A stretch of DNA of 64,000 bases, taken from Arthrobacter sp. FW305-BF8. Its GTDB lineage: Bacteria > Actinomycetota > Actinomycetes > Actinomycetales > Micrococcaceae. Below are positions 33,489 through 41,438 of this stretch, piece after piece. Below the pieces are notes generated by a model that made no database searches, was not told where the DNA came from, and saw only the letters and a program-made list of their open reading frames with translations. Both the position numbers and the translations under genes were made by a program. Position 1 is the stretch's first letter, and each line of letters begins with the position of its first letter. The stretch spans positions 3,906,001 through 3,970,000 of the forward strand of contig NZ_CP084561.1 of NCBI RefSeq assembly GCF_021789315.1, written 5' to 3'.

Positions 33489-34961
33489 TCAGGTTCCGCA
33501 GAAGGTCCGGTAAGGGCCGAAGCTTTCCGGCGCTGCCAGTGCGTAACGTTCGACGCCGGGACGTTCCCGATAGGGGTCCGTCACCGCTTCCAGCAACATC
33601 CGGAGCGGCCCGAGGTCGCCATCGGTTGCAGCGTCAAGTGCCTCCTCAACGAGGTGGTTGCGGGGCACATACACCGGGTTGACCCGGTCCATCATGTCCG
33701 CGTCCGGGTTCAGTGCCCGCCAGCGTCGGATCCAGGCAGCGAAAGCTTCCGATTCACCCAACGGTTCCGGGAACACGGTCCGCACCGGCTCGCCCCCGCT
33801 GCGGGCTGCCTTTCCAAGACGCCGGAAGAACGAGGTGTAGTCGGCGCTTTCCTTTTGGAGCAGTGCGAGCAGTTCGTCAATCAGGGGCGATGCCACGTCG
33901 TCGCCGGTACCTTCTTCCAGCCCGAGCTTGGCCTTCATGCCTGCGAGCCAGGCCGCGCTGTACTGTGGCCGGAAGGCGCCCAGCGACTCGGTGGCCAGCG
34001 CGACGGCACGGTCCTCGTCGTCGTCAAACAGCGGAAGCAACGCCTCGGCCAGGCGCGTCAGGTTCCATTCCGCTATCAGCGGCTGGTTAGCGTAGGCGTA
34101 ACGCCCGTTCTCGTCGATCGAACTGTAGACGGTGGCGGGGTCGAACGCGTCCATGAAGGCGCATGGACCGTAGTCGATGGTCTCACCCGAGATGGCCATG
34201 TTGTCCGTGTTCATGACGCCGTGGATGAAGCCCACCAGCATCCATTGGGCCACCAGCGAAGCCTGGGCGCCGATCACCGCGTCGAACAGGGCAAGATAGG
34301 TGTTCTCCGCTTCGGCCGCACCGGGATAGTGGCGGGCGATCGCATGGTCGGCAAGGCGGCGCAGGAGCCCCTCGTCGCCGGCGACCCTGGCGTACTGGAA
34401 ACTGCCCACGCGCAGATGGCTGCTGGCCACTCGCGTGAGCACGGCCCCCGGCAACTCAGTCTCCCGCTGGACGGAACGCGCGGTGGCTACGACGGCGAGG
34501 GAGCGGGTGGTGGGGATGCCCAGGGCGTGCATCGCCTCGCTGACGATGTATTCACGCAGCATTGGCCCCACGACAGCAAAGCCGTCACCGCCGCGCGCGA
34601 ACGGCGTACGGCCAGAGCCTTTCAGGTGGATGTCGCGGAGGCGGCCTGCGGCGTCGGAAACCTCACCGAGCAGGAGGGCGCGGCCGTCACCCAGCCTCGG
34701 CGCAAACCAGCCGAACTGGTGGCCGGAGTAGGCCTGCGCAACTGGAGTGGCGCCGTCGGGCACTGCATTGCCGATCAGCAGCGGAAGGCCTTCCGGGCTC
34801 CTCAGGAAGGCCGGATCAAAGCCCAACTCGGCGGCCAGCGGCTCGTTCAGCACCAGCAACTGCGGGGCAGGGACCTCCTCCGCCTTCCAAGGAATGGCCA
34901 TTTCGGCGAGCTCCGTGGCGAAGCGGCTTTCAAAGGTGACGGTTGATGGGGCTGCTTTCAT
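33489..34961 (-). CDS. selO: Protein adenylyltransferase SelO/YdiU family
   Basis: The 490-residue pseudokinase-fold enzyme has YSGHQFGWFAPRLGDGRALLLGEV near the N-terminus, HLKGSGRTPFARGGDGFAVVGPMLREYIVSEAM, and the active-site segment VGFIHGVMNTDNMAISGETIDYGPCAFMD. The protein ends YRTFCGT, where a C-terminal Cys replaces the selenocysteine of other members. SelO transfers AMP to Ser/Thr/Tyr of redox proteins and takes part in oxidative stress responses. Its upstream neighbour on the same strand is a GAF-ANTAR gene ending one nt before it starts, implying a joint transcript. Confidence 0.95.
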   Translation of the reverse strand: MKAAPSTVTFESRFATELAEMAIPWKAEEVPAPQLLVLNEPLAAELGFDPAFLRSPEGLPLLIGNAVPDGATPVAQAYSGHQFGWFAPRLGDGRALLLGEVSDAAGRLRDIHLKGSGRTPFARGGDGFAVVGPMLREYIVSEAMHALGIPTTRSLAVVATARSVQRETELPGAVLTRVASSHLRVGSFQYARVAGDEGLLRRLADHAIARHYPGAAEAENTYLALFDAVIGAQASLVAQWMLVGFIHGVMNTDNMAISGETIDYGPCAFMDAFDPATVYSSIDENGRYAYANQPLIAEWNLTRLAEALLPLFDDDEDRAVALATESLGAFRPQYSAAWLAGMKAKLGLEEGTGDDVASPLIDELLALLQKESADYTSFFRRLGKAARSGGEPVRTVFPEPLGESEAFAAWIRRWRALNPDADMMDRVNPVYVPRNHLVEEALDAATDGDLGPLRMLLEAVTDPYRERPGVERYALAAPESFGPYRTFCGT

Positions 34962-35708
34962 TCATTCCTCAAAGTGGGTGGATACGGTGGCATGCCCAGA
35001 GACGGAGGCGGTGATGGACGCGGCGATATCCCGCAGTTTAATGTTCCTTAGACTTGAGGCTGTCTTCAGAATCCGCAGGGCCGCTTCCTGACTGCATCTG
35101 TTCTGGGCCATAACCACACCCGTGGCGATGTCAATGGTGGTGCGTGACTGCATCGCGGCCGTGAGATCGTTCCGGGCATCGGTTAGGCGCGCTATGCGAA
35201 GGGCAAGCTTGAGAGTCGTGGAAGCCTGGCGGGCGAAGTCCTCCGCGCCGTCGATGTCCGGCCCGGAGAATCCGTGCGGCCGCGTCGAAAAGAGGTTCAA
35301 CGCCGCGCGAGTTTCGCCTTCCAGTTCCAACGGGACGGCGAGGATGGATCCCACGCCGTGCCGCGCGACTGCCGCAATGTAGTCAGTCCAGCGGGATTCG
35401 TCAGCCGCGTCCGGGACATGCATTGTCAGCAGCGCCTGCATGGCCGCCAGACAGGGCCCCTCCCCGAACTGGAGCTGGATCTCGTCCAGCATCCGCGCGC
35501 GGGCATCACTGCTGGCGACCGTGGCCGACTTCTTCTTTCGCATCAGCGTGAACGCGCATACCACGTCATTACCGGAAGCAGAGAAGTAGGCTCCGGAGAA
35601 ACGGGCCAGCTCGTTCAGGAACTCTCCGACGTCAACACTTTCCAGAACCAGTTCCTGAAGCCGTCCGGCAACGTCCGCCCGGTCCTGCCTGGGTGCCTCG
35701 GTGACCAC
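34962..35708 (-). CDS. GAF-ANTAR protein upstream of selO
   Basis: GTG at 35708 is chosen because GGAGG lies five nt upstream; an ATG at 35720 contains that box. About 248 residues hold a GAF domain (LQFGEGPCLAAMQALLTMHV, GVGSILAVPLELEGETRAALNLFS) and an ANTAR domain (MQSRTTIDIATGVVMAQNRC and KLRDIAASI). An insertion KKKSATVASSDARARMLDE precedes the GPCL motif. It is immediately upstream of selO on the same strand, so it may tie SelO expression to a stress signal (inference). Confidence 0.88.
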   Translation of the reverse strand: MVTEAPRQDRADVAGRLQELVLESVDVGEFLNELARFSGAYFSASGNDVVCAFTLMRKKKSATVASSDARARMLDEIQLQFGEGPCLAAMQALLTMHVPDAADESRWTDYIAAVARHGVGSILAVPLELEGETRAALNLFSTRPHGFSGPDIDGAEDFARQASTTLKLALRIARLTDARNDLTAAMQSRTTIDIATGVVMAQNRCSQEAALRILKTASSLRNIKLRDIAASITASVSGHATVSTHFEE

Positions 35709-35839
35709 AATAGCCTCCATTCGACAAGCTCCCGGAACTCCTCCCCTGCCTGGAAACCCTGTTTCTAAGAAGGGCGATTCTTCCGGCTTCCATTGCCAGA
35801 TTACATCCGATCAGGACCCGCGGGGTCTGGACAGTCCGC

Positions 35840-36112
35840 TCAGAACCGGCGCGTCGGCGTCCGACGACGGCGCCCCGTCATGGACTCTGCCACACCGATC
35901 AAAGCGACGGCGGCGATGACGGCGACGATGAACCCGAGGACATTCAGTTCGAAGATGTCGCCGGTACCGAGCAGGCTGGCAACGGCCCCGCCAATGACGG
36001 AACCGGCCAGACCCAGGAGCAGCGTTGCAACAATGCCCAGGTTCTGCCTGCCGGGCTTGATGAGTCGGGCAAGGGCTCCGATAACGAGCCCGGCGATGAT
36101 GAATCCAATCAT
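35840..36112 (-). CDS. GlsB/YeaQ/YmgE-family stress membrane protein
   Basis: The 90-residue protein starts at MIGFIIAGLVIGALARLIKP. This is the signature of the transglycosylase-associated (GlsB/YeaQ) family: three short hydrophobic helices with LVIGALARLIKPG and GLAGSVIGGAVASLLG. A basic tail (RRRRTPTRRF) follows. Family members are general-stress envelope proteins. The gene is divergent from the membrane triad at 36.25 kb, and the gap carries repeated CTTACTATT elements. Confidence 0.88.
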   Translation of the reverse strand: MIGFIIAGLVIGALARLIKPGRQNLGIVATLLLGLAGSVIGGAVASLLGTGDIFELNVLGFIVAVIAAVALIGVAESMTGRRRRTPTRRF

Positions 36113-36167
36113 GGTCAACAGCCTTTCTGCTGGTATCCAACAATTTTGGACTGATGTAGGAAGTCTA

Positions 36168-36199
36168 CTTACTATTCGATGGTAACCATGCTTACTATT
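36168..36199 (+). promoter_or_regulatory. Repeated CTTACTATT element in a divergent promoter
   Basis: CTTACTATT occurs at 36168-36176 and 36191-36199, a 23-nt period. The second copy lies in CATGCTTACTAT, which recurs exactly at 57626-57637 before another envelope gene. TACTAT fits a -10 hexamer. This suggests a shared promoter class for envelope/stress genes. Confidence 0.5.
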
Positions 36200-36249
36200 A
36201 CGGAGTGCTGGTTCATCAGCAGCAGCTAACCCTCAAAGGAAAGAGAGCA

Positions 36250-37137
36250 ATGATGACCGAGAACCCATACGGCACCGGCCCGGGCGCAACAGGCTACCCG
36301 GACACCACCGGCGCGGAAACCACTGGATTCGGCACCGGAGCGGGCACTACCGGATACCCAGAGACCACTGAGTACCCGGGTACGGCCGGAACAGGCACCA
36401 CCGGCTACCAGGACGACACTTCGAAGAAGGACGTGGCGAAGGAAGAGGCCGCCAATGTGGCAGGCCAGGCCGCCGGCGCTGCCCAGAACGTCGCCGAGAC
36501 GGCCAAGACCGAGGCGAAGAACGTCGCGTACGAAGCCAAGAACAGCGCCAAGGACCTGCTGCACCAGGCGAAGTCGGACCTGACCAGCCAGGCCGGCACC
36601 CAGCAGACGAAGGCCGCCGAAGGTATCCGCACCATCTCCTCGCAGCTGCGCACCATGGCCGACGCGCCTGACCAGCAGGGCGTGGCCTCGGACCTGATCC
36701 GGCAGGCCGCGGACCGCTCCGAGTCGGTCGCGTCCTGGCTGGACAACCGCGACCCGGGCTCACTGCTGGACGAAGTGAAGTCCTTCGCCCGCCAGCGCCC
36801 CGGCACCTTCCTGCTCCTCGCGGCAGGCGCGGGCATGCTCGCCGGACGCCTGGGCCGCAGCCTGCAGGCAGGCGCCCCCGAGACGGGAACCGCAGCTGGC
36901 GCCGGATACACAGCCACAGTTCCGCAGTACCCCGCCCAGCCGCCGGTCACCGAAAGCACCCTGAGCGCTGTTCCCGGTGCGCCCCTCTACGACGCACCGC
37001 AGGCAACCCCCACCACCTACGCAGAGACCGTATACGGCGAACCCGCCCGCCCCGGCTTTGACGCACCCGGTTCGGCAGGGGTTCCGCTGCGCGATCCCGA
37101 GGACCCGTATACCGAGGGTGGGGGGCGTCCCCTGTGA
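36250..37137 (+). CDS. YtxH/LEA-like cell-envelope stress protein
   Basis: The 295-residue protein opens with a Gly/Thr/Tyr/Pro repeat region (about 1-55; units such as TGYPDTTGAETTGFG). An Ala/Lys-rich helical stretch of the late-embryogenesis type (about 60-115; VAGQAAGAAQNVAETAKTEA) follows. After that come a helical region, one hydrophobic segment (FLLLAAGAGMLAGRLG) and a Pro/Tyr/Thr-rich tail. AGGAAAGAGAG precedes the ATG. The stop overlaps the next start (GTGA), so it is the first gene of a three-gene unit with the holin-like and DUF3618 proteins. Confidence 0.72.
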   Translation: MMTENPYGTGPGATGYPDTTGAETTGFGTGAGTTGYPETTEYPGTAGTGTTGYQDDTSKKDVAKEEAANVAGQAAGAAQNVAETAKTEAKNVAYEAKNSAKDLLHQAKSDLTSQAGTQQTKAAEGIRTISSQLRTMADAPDQQGVASDLIRQAADRSESVASWLDNRDPGSLLDEVKSFARQRPGTFLLLAAGAGMLAGRLGRSLQAGAPETGTAAGAGYTATVPQYPAQPPVTESTLSAVPGAPLYDAPQATPTTYAETVYGEPARPGFDAPGSAGVPLRDPEDPYTEGGGRPL

Positions 37138-37565
37138 GCAGCCAGATACCCGATACCCCGCAGACGGCTGCGCACGCGAAGGCCGATACCACCTCCCTTG
37201 GTGACCTCCTGGGCGATGTCACCCGGGACCTGTCCACCCTTATGCGGCAGGAAATCGAACTCGCCAAAGCCGAACTGAAACAGTCCGGCACCCGCGCCGG
37301 CAAGGGCGGCGGCATGCTCGCCGGCGCCGGCGTCGCCGGGCACTTCGTGCTCCTGTTCCTCTCCATCGCCCTCTGGTACGCCCTCGGCGAACTCATGGGC
37401 CTGGGCTGGTCCGCCGTCGTCGTCGCCGTGCTCTGGGGCATCATCGCCGCGATACTCGCCAGCGTCGGACGCAAGGAACTCAAACACATCAAAGGCATGC
37501 CCCAGACCATGGAGACAGCCAAGGAAATCCCGCCCACCCTCAAACCGAACGGAGACCACCGATGA
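37134..37565 (+). CDS. Holin-superfamily-III-like/YqjE-type membrane protein
   Basis: The 143-residue protein starts at a GTG overlapping the upstream stop. The motif SLGDLLGDVTRDLSTLMRQE and IELAKAELKQSG is typical of the actinobacterial phage-holin/YqjE group. Two membrane helices follow: HFVLLFLSIALWYALGELMG and AVVVAVLWGIIAAILASVG. Despite the holin label, no phage genes are nearby, so a chromosomal envelope role is more likely. It is coupled by ATGA to the DUF3618 gene. Confidence 0.85.
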   Translation: MSSQIPDTPQTAAHAKADTTSLGDLLGDVTRDLSTLMRQEIELAKAELKQSGTRAGKGGGMLAGAGVAGHFVLLFLSIALWYALGELMGLGWSAVVVAVLWGIIAAILASVGRKELKHIKGMPQTMETAKEIPPTLKPNGDHR

Positions 37566-38203
37566 GTGAGAACCCGGACGCCATCCGCGCCGACATCGAA
37601 GCCACCCGCGCCCGCCTCGGCACCAACGTGGACGCCGTCGCCGACAAAGTCACCCCCTCCAACATCGTCCACCGCCAAACCAACAAGGTGAAGGACGCCG
37701 TCTTCGGAGTAAAGGACAAAGTCATGGGCACCGCAGAACACGCCACCCACAACGCCTCCGGCAGCCTCCACCACGCCGCGCACGGCACCAGCGGCGGGGT
37801 CCACCAGGCCACCGACGCCGCCGGGAACGCGATCAGCAGCGCCGGTGAAGCGATCGCCGACGCACCCCAGAAAGTCGCCGCCAAAACCCAGGGCAACCCC
37901 CTCGCCGCCGGTCTGATCGCCTTCGGCGCCGGGCTGCTCGTCTCCTCGCTGATCCCGCCGAGCGAGAAGGAACGCGAAGCCGCCGACGCCCTCAAGACCG
38001 CGGCCGAACCGATGACCAGCCAGGTCACCGAGGCCGCCAAGGACATGGCCCAGGGCTGGAAGGAACCCGCCCAGGAAGCCATGGAAAACGTCAAGGCCAC
38101 CGCCACCGACGCCGCCCAGCACGTCAAAGACGAAGGCCAAACCGCCGCCTCCGACGTCAAAGCCACCGCCACGGACGCCAAGGACCACGTCCAAAACCCG
38201 TGA
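37562..38203 (+). CDS. DUF3618 protein with helical repeat regions
   Basis: The 213-residue protein begins with the DUF3618 hallmark NPDAIRADIEATRARLGTNV DAV. A His/Ser/Ala-rich stretch (AEHATHNASGSLHHAAHGTS) and one hydrophobic segment (LAAGLIAFGAGLLVSSLIP) follow. Two related Ala/Lys repeats near the end (VKATATDAAQHVKDEGQT and VKATATDAKDHVQNP) resemble LEA/apolipoprotein-like helices. It completes the triad with the two upstream genes through overlapping codons. Probably a membrane-peripheral structural protein. Confidence 0.85.
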   Translation: MSENPDAIRADIEATRARLGTNVDAVADKVTPSNIVHRQTNKVKDAVFGVKDKVMGTAEHATHNASGSLHHAAHGTSGGVHQATDAAGNAISSAGEAIADAPQKVAAKTQGNPLAAGLIAFGAGLLVSSLIPPSEKEREAADALKTAAEPMTSQVTEAAKDMAQGWKEPAQEAMENVKATATDAAQHVKDEGQTAASDVKATATDAKDHVQNP

Positions 38204-38209
38204 ACCGGC

Positions 38210-38635
38210 ATGAGCCTGGCTCATTCAACAGGACCGGAACGCTGGCCAACGCACCGGCTCCTCAGCATCGCGGCCCGTCTGGATGAGCTGCGAATCAACC
38301 GCAACCTCACGCACCTGGGCCTGACCAAAGGATCGCTGGACGTGCTGGAATCGGTGGCGGAGCTCGAGCCGGTCACCGTTTCCGATCTGGCCGCCTTGCT
38401 CTGTGTAAGCAAGCAAAGCATGGGCAGGGTGGTCCATCGCCTTCAGGGGCTTGGCTTCCTAAGCATGGAACGCAGCGACGACCGGCGCTACACCGACATC
38501 CGGCTCACGCACCACGGCCGGAAGGCACTGGCCACTGCCGCAGCCTTGGTCCAGCGCCTCACGGAGAGCAGGCCGGATACAGAGTCCGCCCTCCGCCTCG
38601 ATCTGGAACGCTACATCCGCGACCTGCGGATGTAG
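38210..38635 (+). CDS. MarR-family transcriptional regulator
   Basis: The 141-residue winged-helix regulator has the MarR layout: a dimerisation helix, the recognition helix in VTVSDLAALLCVSKQSMGRVVHRLQGLGFL, the wing MERSDDRRYTDIRLTHHGRKAL, and a C-terminal helix. It begins six nt after the DUF3618 stop and is probably cotranscribed, so it may regulate the triad or sense membrane-active compounds. A lone Cys (Cys64-equivalent in ALLCVSKQ) lies in the recognition region, so redox control is conceivable. Confidence 0.88.
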   Translation: MSLAHSTGPERWPTHRLLSIAARLDELRINRNLTHLGLTKGSLDVLESVAELEPVTVSDLAALLCVSKQSMGRVVHRLQGLGFLSMERSDDRRYTDIRLTHHGRKALATAAALVQRLTESRPDTESALRLDLERYIRDLRM

Positions 38636-38685
38636 CGTTCCGCCCGTCTGGCCCTGACCGCGCTATGGGGGCATGGGGGGAGTGG

Positions 38686-38835
38686 ATGACGTCAGTGGGC
38701 GCAGGACCGGACAGGGAGTACGTCCTGCCCCCGCCCTGGGCAGAGGATTCGGGGATTGAAGAGCTGGCGGAACACATTGGCGGAAGTGTTGCTGCAGCTC
38801 GTCCGCCATCCAGCCAAGTGGATGAGGACAATTGA
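38686..38835 (+). CDS. Possible 49-residue protein
   Basis: In the roughly 400-nt gap after the MarR gene, GGGGGGAG precedes an ATG that opens MTSVGAGPDREYVLPPPWAE. The frame continues with GIEELAEHIGGSVAAARPP to TGA at 38833-38835. Composition is protein-like but there is no recognised family. Antisense frames over the same DNA are longer but read Arg/Pro-rich shadow sequence. The rest of the gap (38836-39040) shows nothing clear. Confidence 0.38.
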   Translation: MTSVGAGPDREYVLPPPWAEDSGIEELAEHIGGSVAAARPPSSQVDEDN

Positions 38836-39040
38836 TGTAGTTCCAACGGATAGGGAGTAGGCTCAAAAGTGAAGGCGAAACGATCATCCAATTGCAGCAC
38901 GCTGCTGGTGCCAAGGTCGTGATCCTCCTGTTCGTCACGTCATTGGCCGTGGAGGCAACCAGTCCACGATCGTTCCCGGACCTTAAATCCGGCCGTAGAA
39001 ACGGACCGGGCAACCGGCTCCACGTGGATCGGGGCACTTC

Positions 39041-39805
39041 ATGGCCACTGAGTCTGGCCGGCCGCCGAAATCCGGACAAGATCGCACACCAACGCTCGAG
39101 CAGTTGCAGGACCTGCTGCTGGAAAGCCCTGGTTTTGACGAGTTCCTCCTTGAGTTGACGGTTTTCTCGGCGTCGAAGCTCGCAGCGTCCGAACCGCTGC
39201 TGTGCGCGATTTCGTTGGAGCGCGACGGCGGGCCGATCACCGTAGCCAGCAGCAGCGAAGCCGCCAAGCAAATGGATGAGAAGCAGTACGGGTTCGACGA
39301 CGGCCCCTGCCTGACCGCTTTGAGGGAAGACCGCACCGTACTGGTCGAAGACCTCAGAACGTCGGAGAGATGGCAGCGGTACTCAGAAGCGGTCACAGGT
39401 GAAGGCGTCGTATCGGTCCTCGCAGTTCCCATTGATGCAGGAGCCAACGCAGCGGCAGCTCTTAACTGTTATGCCCGGAGTACTTCCACTTTCGACACGT
39501 CGACCATAGCCGCCGTGGAATCCTACAGCGTGTCCCTGTCCCGCATTCTCCGCCTGGCACTTCGGGTACATCGCTCCCCGGTGCATCCCGAAGGCTTGCA
39601 CCGCGCCCTGCAATCAAGGGCAGCAGTCGACGCCGCACTAAGCCTCGTCATGGCCCAGACCCGGGGCAGCCGTGAGGAAGCCGCCAAGCTTCTCCATGGC
39701 ATGGCACGGTCCGGCAAACAACAACTCAGGCAGATCGCGACCGATATCCTCAATGGTTCTGAGCTCCCGGAGCAGCAATACCGTGATGGCGAGGCGGACC
39801 AATAG
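39041..39805 (+). CDS. GAF-ANTAR protein
   Basis: The 254-residue protein has a GAF domain (YGFDDGPCLTALREDRTVLV; GVVSVLAVPIDAGANAAAALNCYA) and a C-terminal ANTAR domain. The latter runs from ALQSRAAVDAALSLVMAQTR through EEAAKLLHGMARSGKQQLRQ to IATDIL. It is closest in layout to the GAF-ANTAR gene upstream of selO. It directly precedes another GAF-ANTAR gene on the same strand, 86 nt away. Ligand and RNA targets unknown. Confidence 0.9.
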   Translation: MATESGRPPKSGQDRTPTLEQLQDLLLESPGFDEFLLELTVFSASKLAASEPLLCAISLERDGGPITVASSSEAAKQMDEKQYGFDDGPCLTALREDRTVLVEDLRTSERWQRYSEAVTGEGVVSVLAVPIDAGANAAAALNCYARSTSTFDTSTIAAVESYSVSLSRILRLALRVHRSPVHPEGLHRALQSRAAVDAALSLVMAQTRGSREEAAKLLHGMARSGKQQLRQIATDILNGSELPEQQYRDGEADQ

Positions 39806-39891
39806 CCACGGCCTTGGCCGAAGGACCGGGACTAGTATGGAGAGCACCTGTTGTATATTTCCCCCAAAGGGATATTCACAACCCTGAGGAC

Positions 39892-40656
39892 ATGCGAGGC
39901 CAGCCAGTGACGCGGAAGCACCAAATGGCAGGTGAGCTGCCCGAGATCTTTGCTCGGGTGGCGGGTCTGCTGCTCACAGAATCTGTGGTTGACGGAGCCG
40001 TGGCCAACATTGCCCAGGCTGCTCATGAAACCCTTGCCGGCAGTGTCGGTGCCGGCGGGACGCTTATCGACGTCCAGGGCCGGCCAACCAGCACGGCCTC
40101 GACGAACAGCCTCGTGGAAGAGGCCGACCGCCTGCAGTACGACCTCGGGGAGGGACCCTGCCTGTCAGCCTGGGCCAGCGGCCGTGCTGTCCGCGTAGAC
40201 GACCTCCGACAGGAGGACCGCTGGCCGGAGTGGAGCGCCGCAAGTGCCCGTCTGGGTCTGATGTCGTGCATCAGCGTCCCGATGCTGGTACCCGATGTGA
40301 ACGGGGCCAGTGAACCTGAACCCATTGGAGCCCTGAAAGTCTACGCGGACCAGCCGCATGCCTTCGACGAGCATAGCGAGCAGGTCCTGTCCCTTCTGGC
40401 TGGCCCAGCTGCGCTTTTTCTGTCGAACCTCCAGGCGAGGGAACGCGCGGCCCACGTCAGCGAGGTTCTGAAAGATGCCTTGCACAGCCGGAGCCTTGTT
40501 GACATGGCCAAGGGCGTGCTCATGGAGCGGCTGCGGGTGAGCGAACGTGGTGCCCTGCAGGTCATGATCACCCGGTCACGCGCCGAGGAAACCCTCCTCA
40601 GCGCCGTGGCCCGTGACATCATCGAACCCGCAACGGACCCCCGCCAGATGTCATGA
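39892..40656 (+). CDS. GAF-ANTAR protein
   Basis: The 254-residue protein starts at ATG 39892 with GAGG four nt upstream. Its GAF domain carries STASTNSLVEEADRLQYDLG then EGPCLSAWASGRAVRVDDL, nearly the same blocks as the protein at 32386. The ANTAR domain contains LVDMAKGVLMERLRVSERGA. Its stop overlaps a 75-residue gene by ATGA, so that small protein is made with it. One Cys (MSCISVP) sits on the predicted GAF pocket strand. Confidence 0.9.
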   Translation: MRGQPVTRKHQMAGELPEIFARVAGLLLTESVVDGAVANIAQAAHETLAGSVGAGGTLIDVQGRPTSTASTNSLVEEADRLQYDLGEGPCLSAWASGRAVRVDDLRQEDRWPEWSAASARLGLMSCISVPMLVPDVNGASEPEPIGALKVYADQPHAFDEHSEQVLSLLAGPAALFLSNLQARERAAHVSEVLKDALHSRSLVDMAKGVLMERLRVSERGALQVMITRSRAEETLLSAVARDIIEPATDPRQMS

Positions 40657-40880
40657 GCGTTGACGGGGAGGGAGAGGCGCAGCGGGAGCTGACTGCCAAG
40701 GCATTCCGGGAGGCAGACCTCGAAGTCGACGAACTCTGGATGCACTACTTCAGTATCGGCGGCGACGCGGGCGCACTGGAGATCGAGGCTTACCTTCACG
40801 GTTCGTACATGCTGCGGCCCATACAGCGGGACCTGCTGGACCACGCCATGTACGAACTGGGCAACTCGCATGGGGACTGA
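40653..40880 (+). CDS. 75-residue protein coupled to a GAF-ANTAR gene
   Basis: The protein begins MSVDGEGEAQRELTAKAFRE and has an acidic, aromatic core ELWMHYFSIGGDAGALEIEA. A C-terminal helix reads RPIQRDLLDHAMYELGN. The start lies in an ATGA overlap with the upstream GAF-ANTAR stop, giving equal production of both. A regulator or partner of the antiterminator is a reasonable guess, but no family is recognised. Confidence 0.72.
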   Translation: MSVDGEGEAQRELTAKAFREADLEVDELWMHYFSIGGDAGALEIEAYLHGSYMLRPIQRDLLDHAMYELGNSHGD

Positions 40881-40927
40881 GGCGGGACTTGGAGGAGCCG
40901 GGCCGCGGCTCCCACGTTAGTCCCGCC
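40881..40927 (+). terminator. Stem-loop after the GAF-ANTAR pair
   Basis: Outer arms GGCGGGACT and AGTCCCGCC pair perfectly, and the interior GAGCC...GGCTC pairs as a second stem. It starts at the stop codon of the 75-residue gene. No T-run. A convergent gene ends 72 nt further on, so it may serve both directions. Confidence 0.65.
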
Positions 40928-40999
40928 GTCGTCAGTTAACGGCGTCGACGCCTCAGCCCGCCGTCGGCAGCCAGCTCCAGCCCGTCAGCTCCGTGCGCG

Positions 41000-41341
41000 T
41001 CAGCGGGGCTGCTGCGACGGATTGTTGGGGACGCCGTGCGACGGCGGATTGATGGGCGGTCCCGATGTCGCCGGGCTGACCTTGGAGCCCGTCTGGGTCT
41101 GGCCCACTTCCGGGGTGTCCGGCGCGGAGGAGCCGCTGGGCTGCGCGCCTCCCTTTAGGGCCTCCAGGCGGTGCTCCAGGATCTGCACCACCGGGAGCCT
41201 GTTGCCATGGGCCCGCTCGTACTCCAGCAGCTGGCCCACGCCGCCCTCGTCAAGCCCCGAGATCCGGGACGGCAGGGTTCCGCTGGGGATGTGGTCATAA
41301 TCCGCGAGGGGCAATTCATCGTGTTCAGGAACATCGTTCAT
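41000..41341 (-). CDS. Unknown actinobacterial protein with conserved N-terminal helix domain
   Basis: The 113-residue protein has an acidic N-terminus, then LADYDHIPSGTLPSRISGLD and GVGQLLEYERAHGNRLPVVQILEHRLEALKGG. That short two-helix block recurs in many actinobacterial hypothetical proteins. A Pro/Ser/Gly/Asn-rich disordered tail follows. AGGAGG precedes the ATG. No enzymatic motif. Neighbours are stress-type genes, which is the only functional hint. Confidence 0.68.
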   Translation of the reverse strand: MNDVPEHDELPLADYDHIPSGTLPSRISGLDEGGVGQLLEYERAHGNRLPVVQILEHRLEALKGGAQPSGSSAPDTPEVGQTQTGSKVSPATSGPPINPPSHGVPNNPSQQPR

Positions 41342-41438
41342 TGAAGCAACCTCCTAAAACAACAGCCTGCGTTGCCAGCAAGGACGGCAGGCACCGGTCA
41401 GTCTTGCCAAAATAGCAGTGATCGTGCCGGAGCATAAG

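Noticed and set aside
37134..37565. Holin-like gene considered as part of a prophage
   Set aside because: No endolysin, structural or integrase genes nearby; it is fused by overlapping codons to chromosomal envelope genes.
36947..38224. 425-codon frame antisense to the holin-like and DUF3618 genes
   Set aside because: Repetitive Gly/Val sequence mirrored from the Ala/Lys-rich sense proteins; no start signal.
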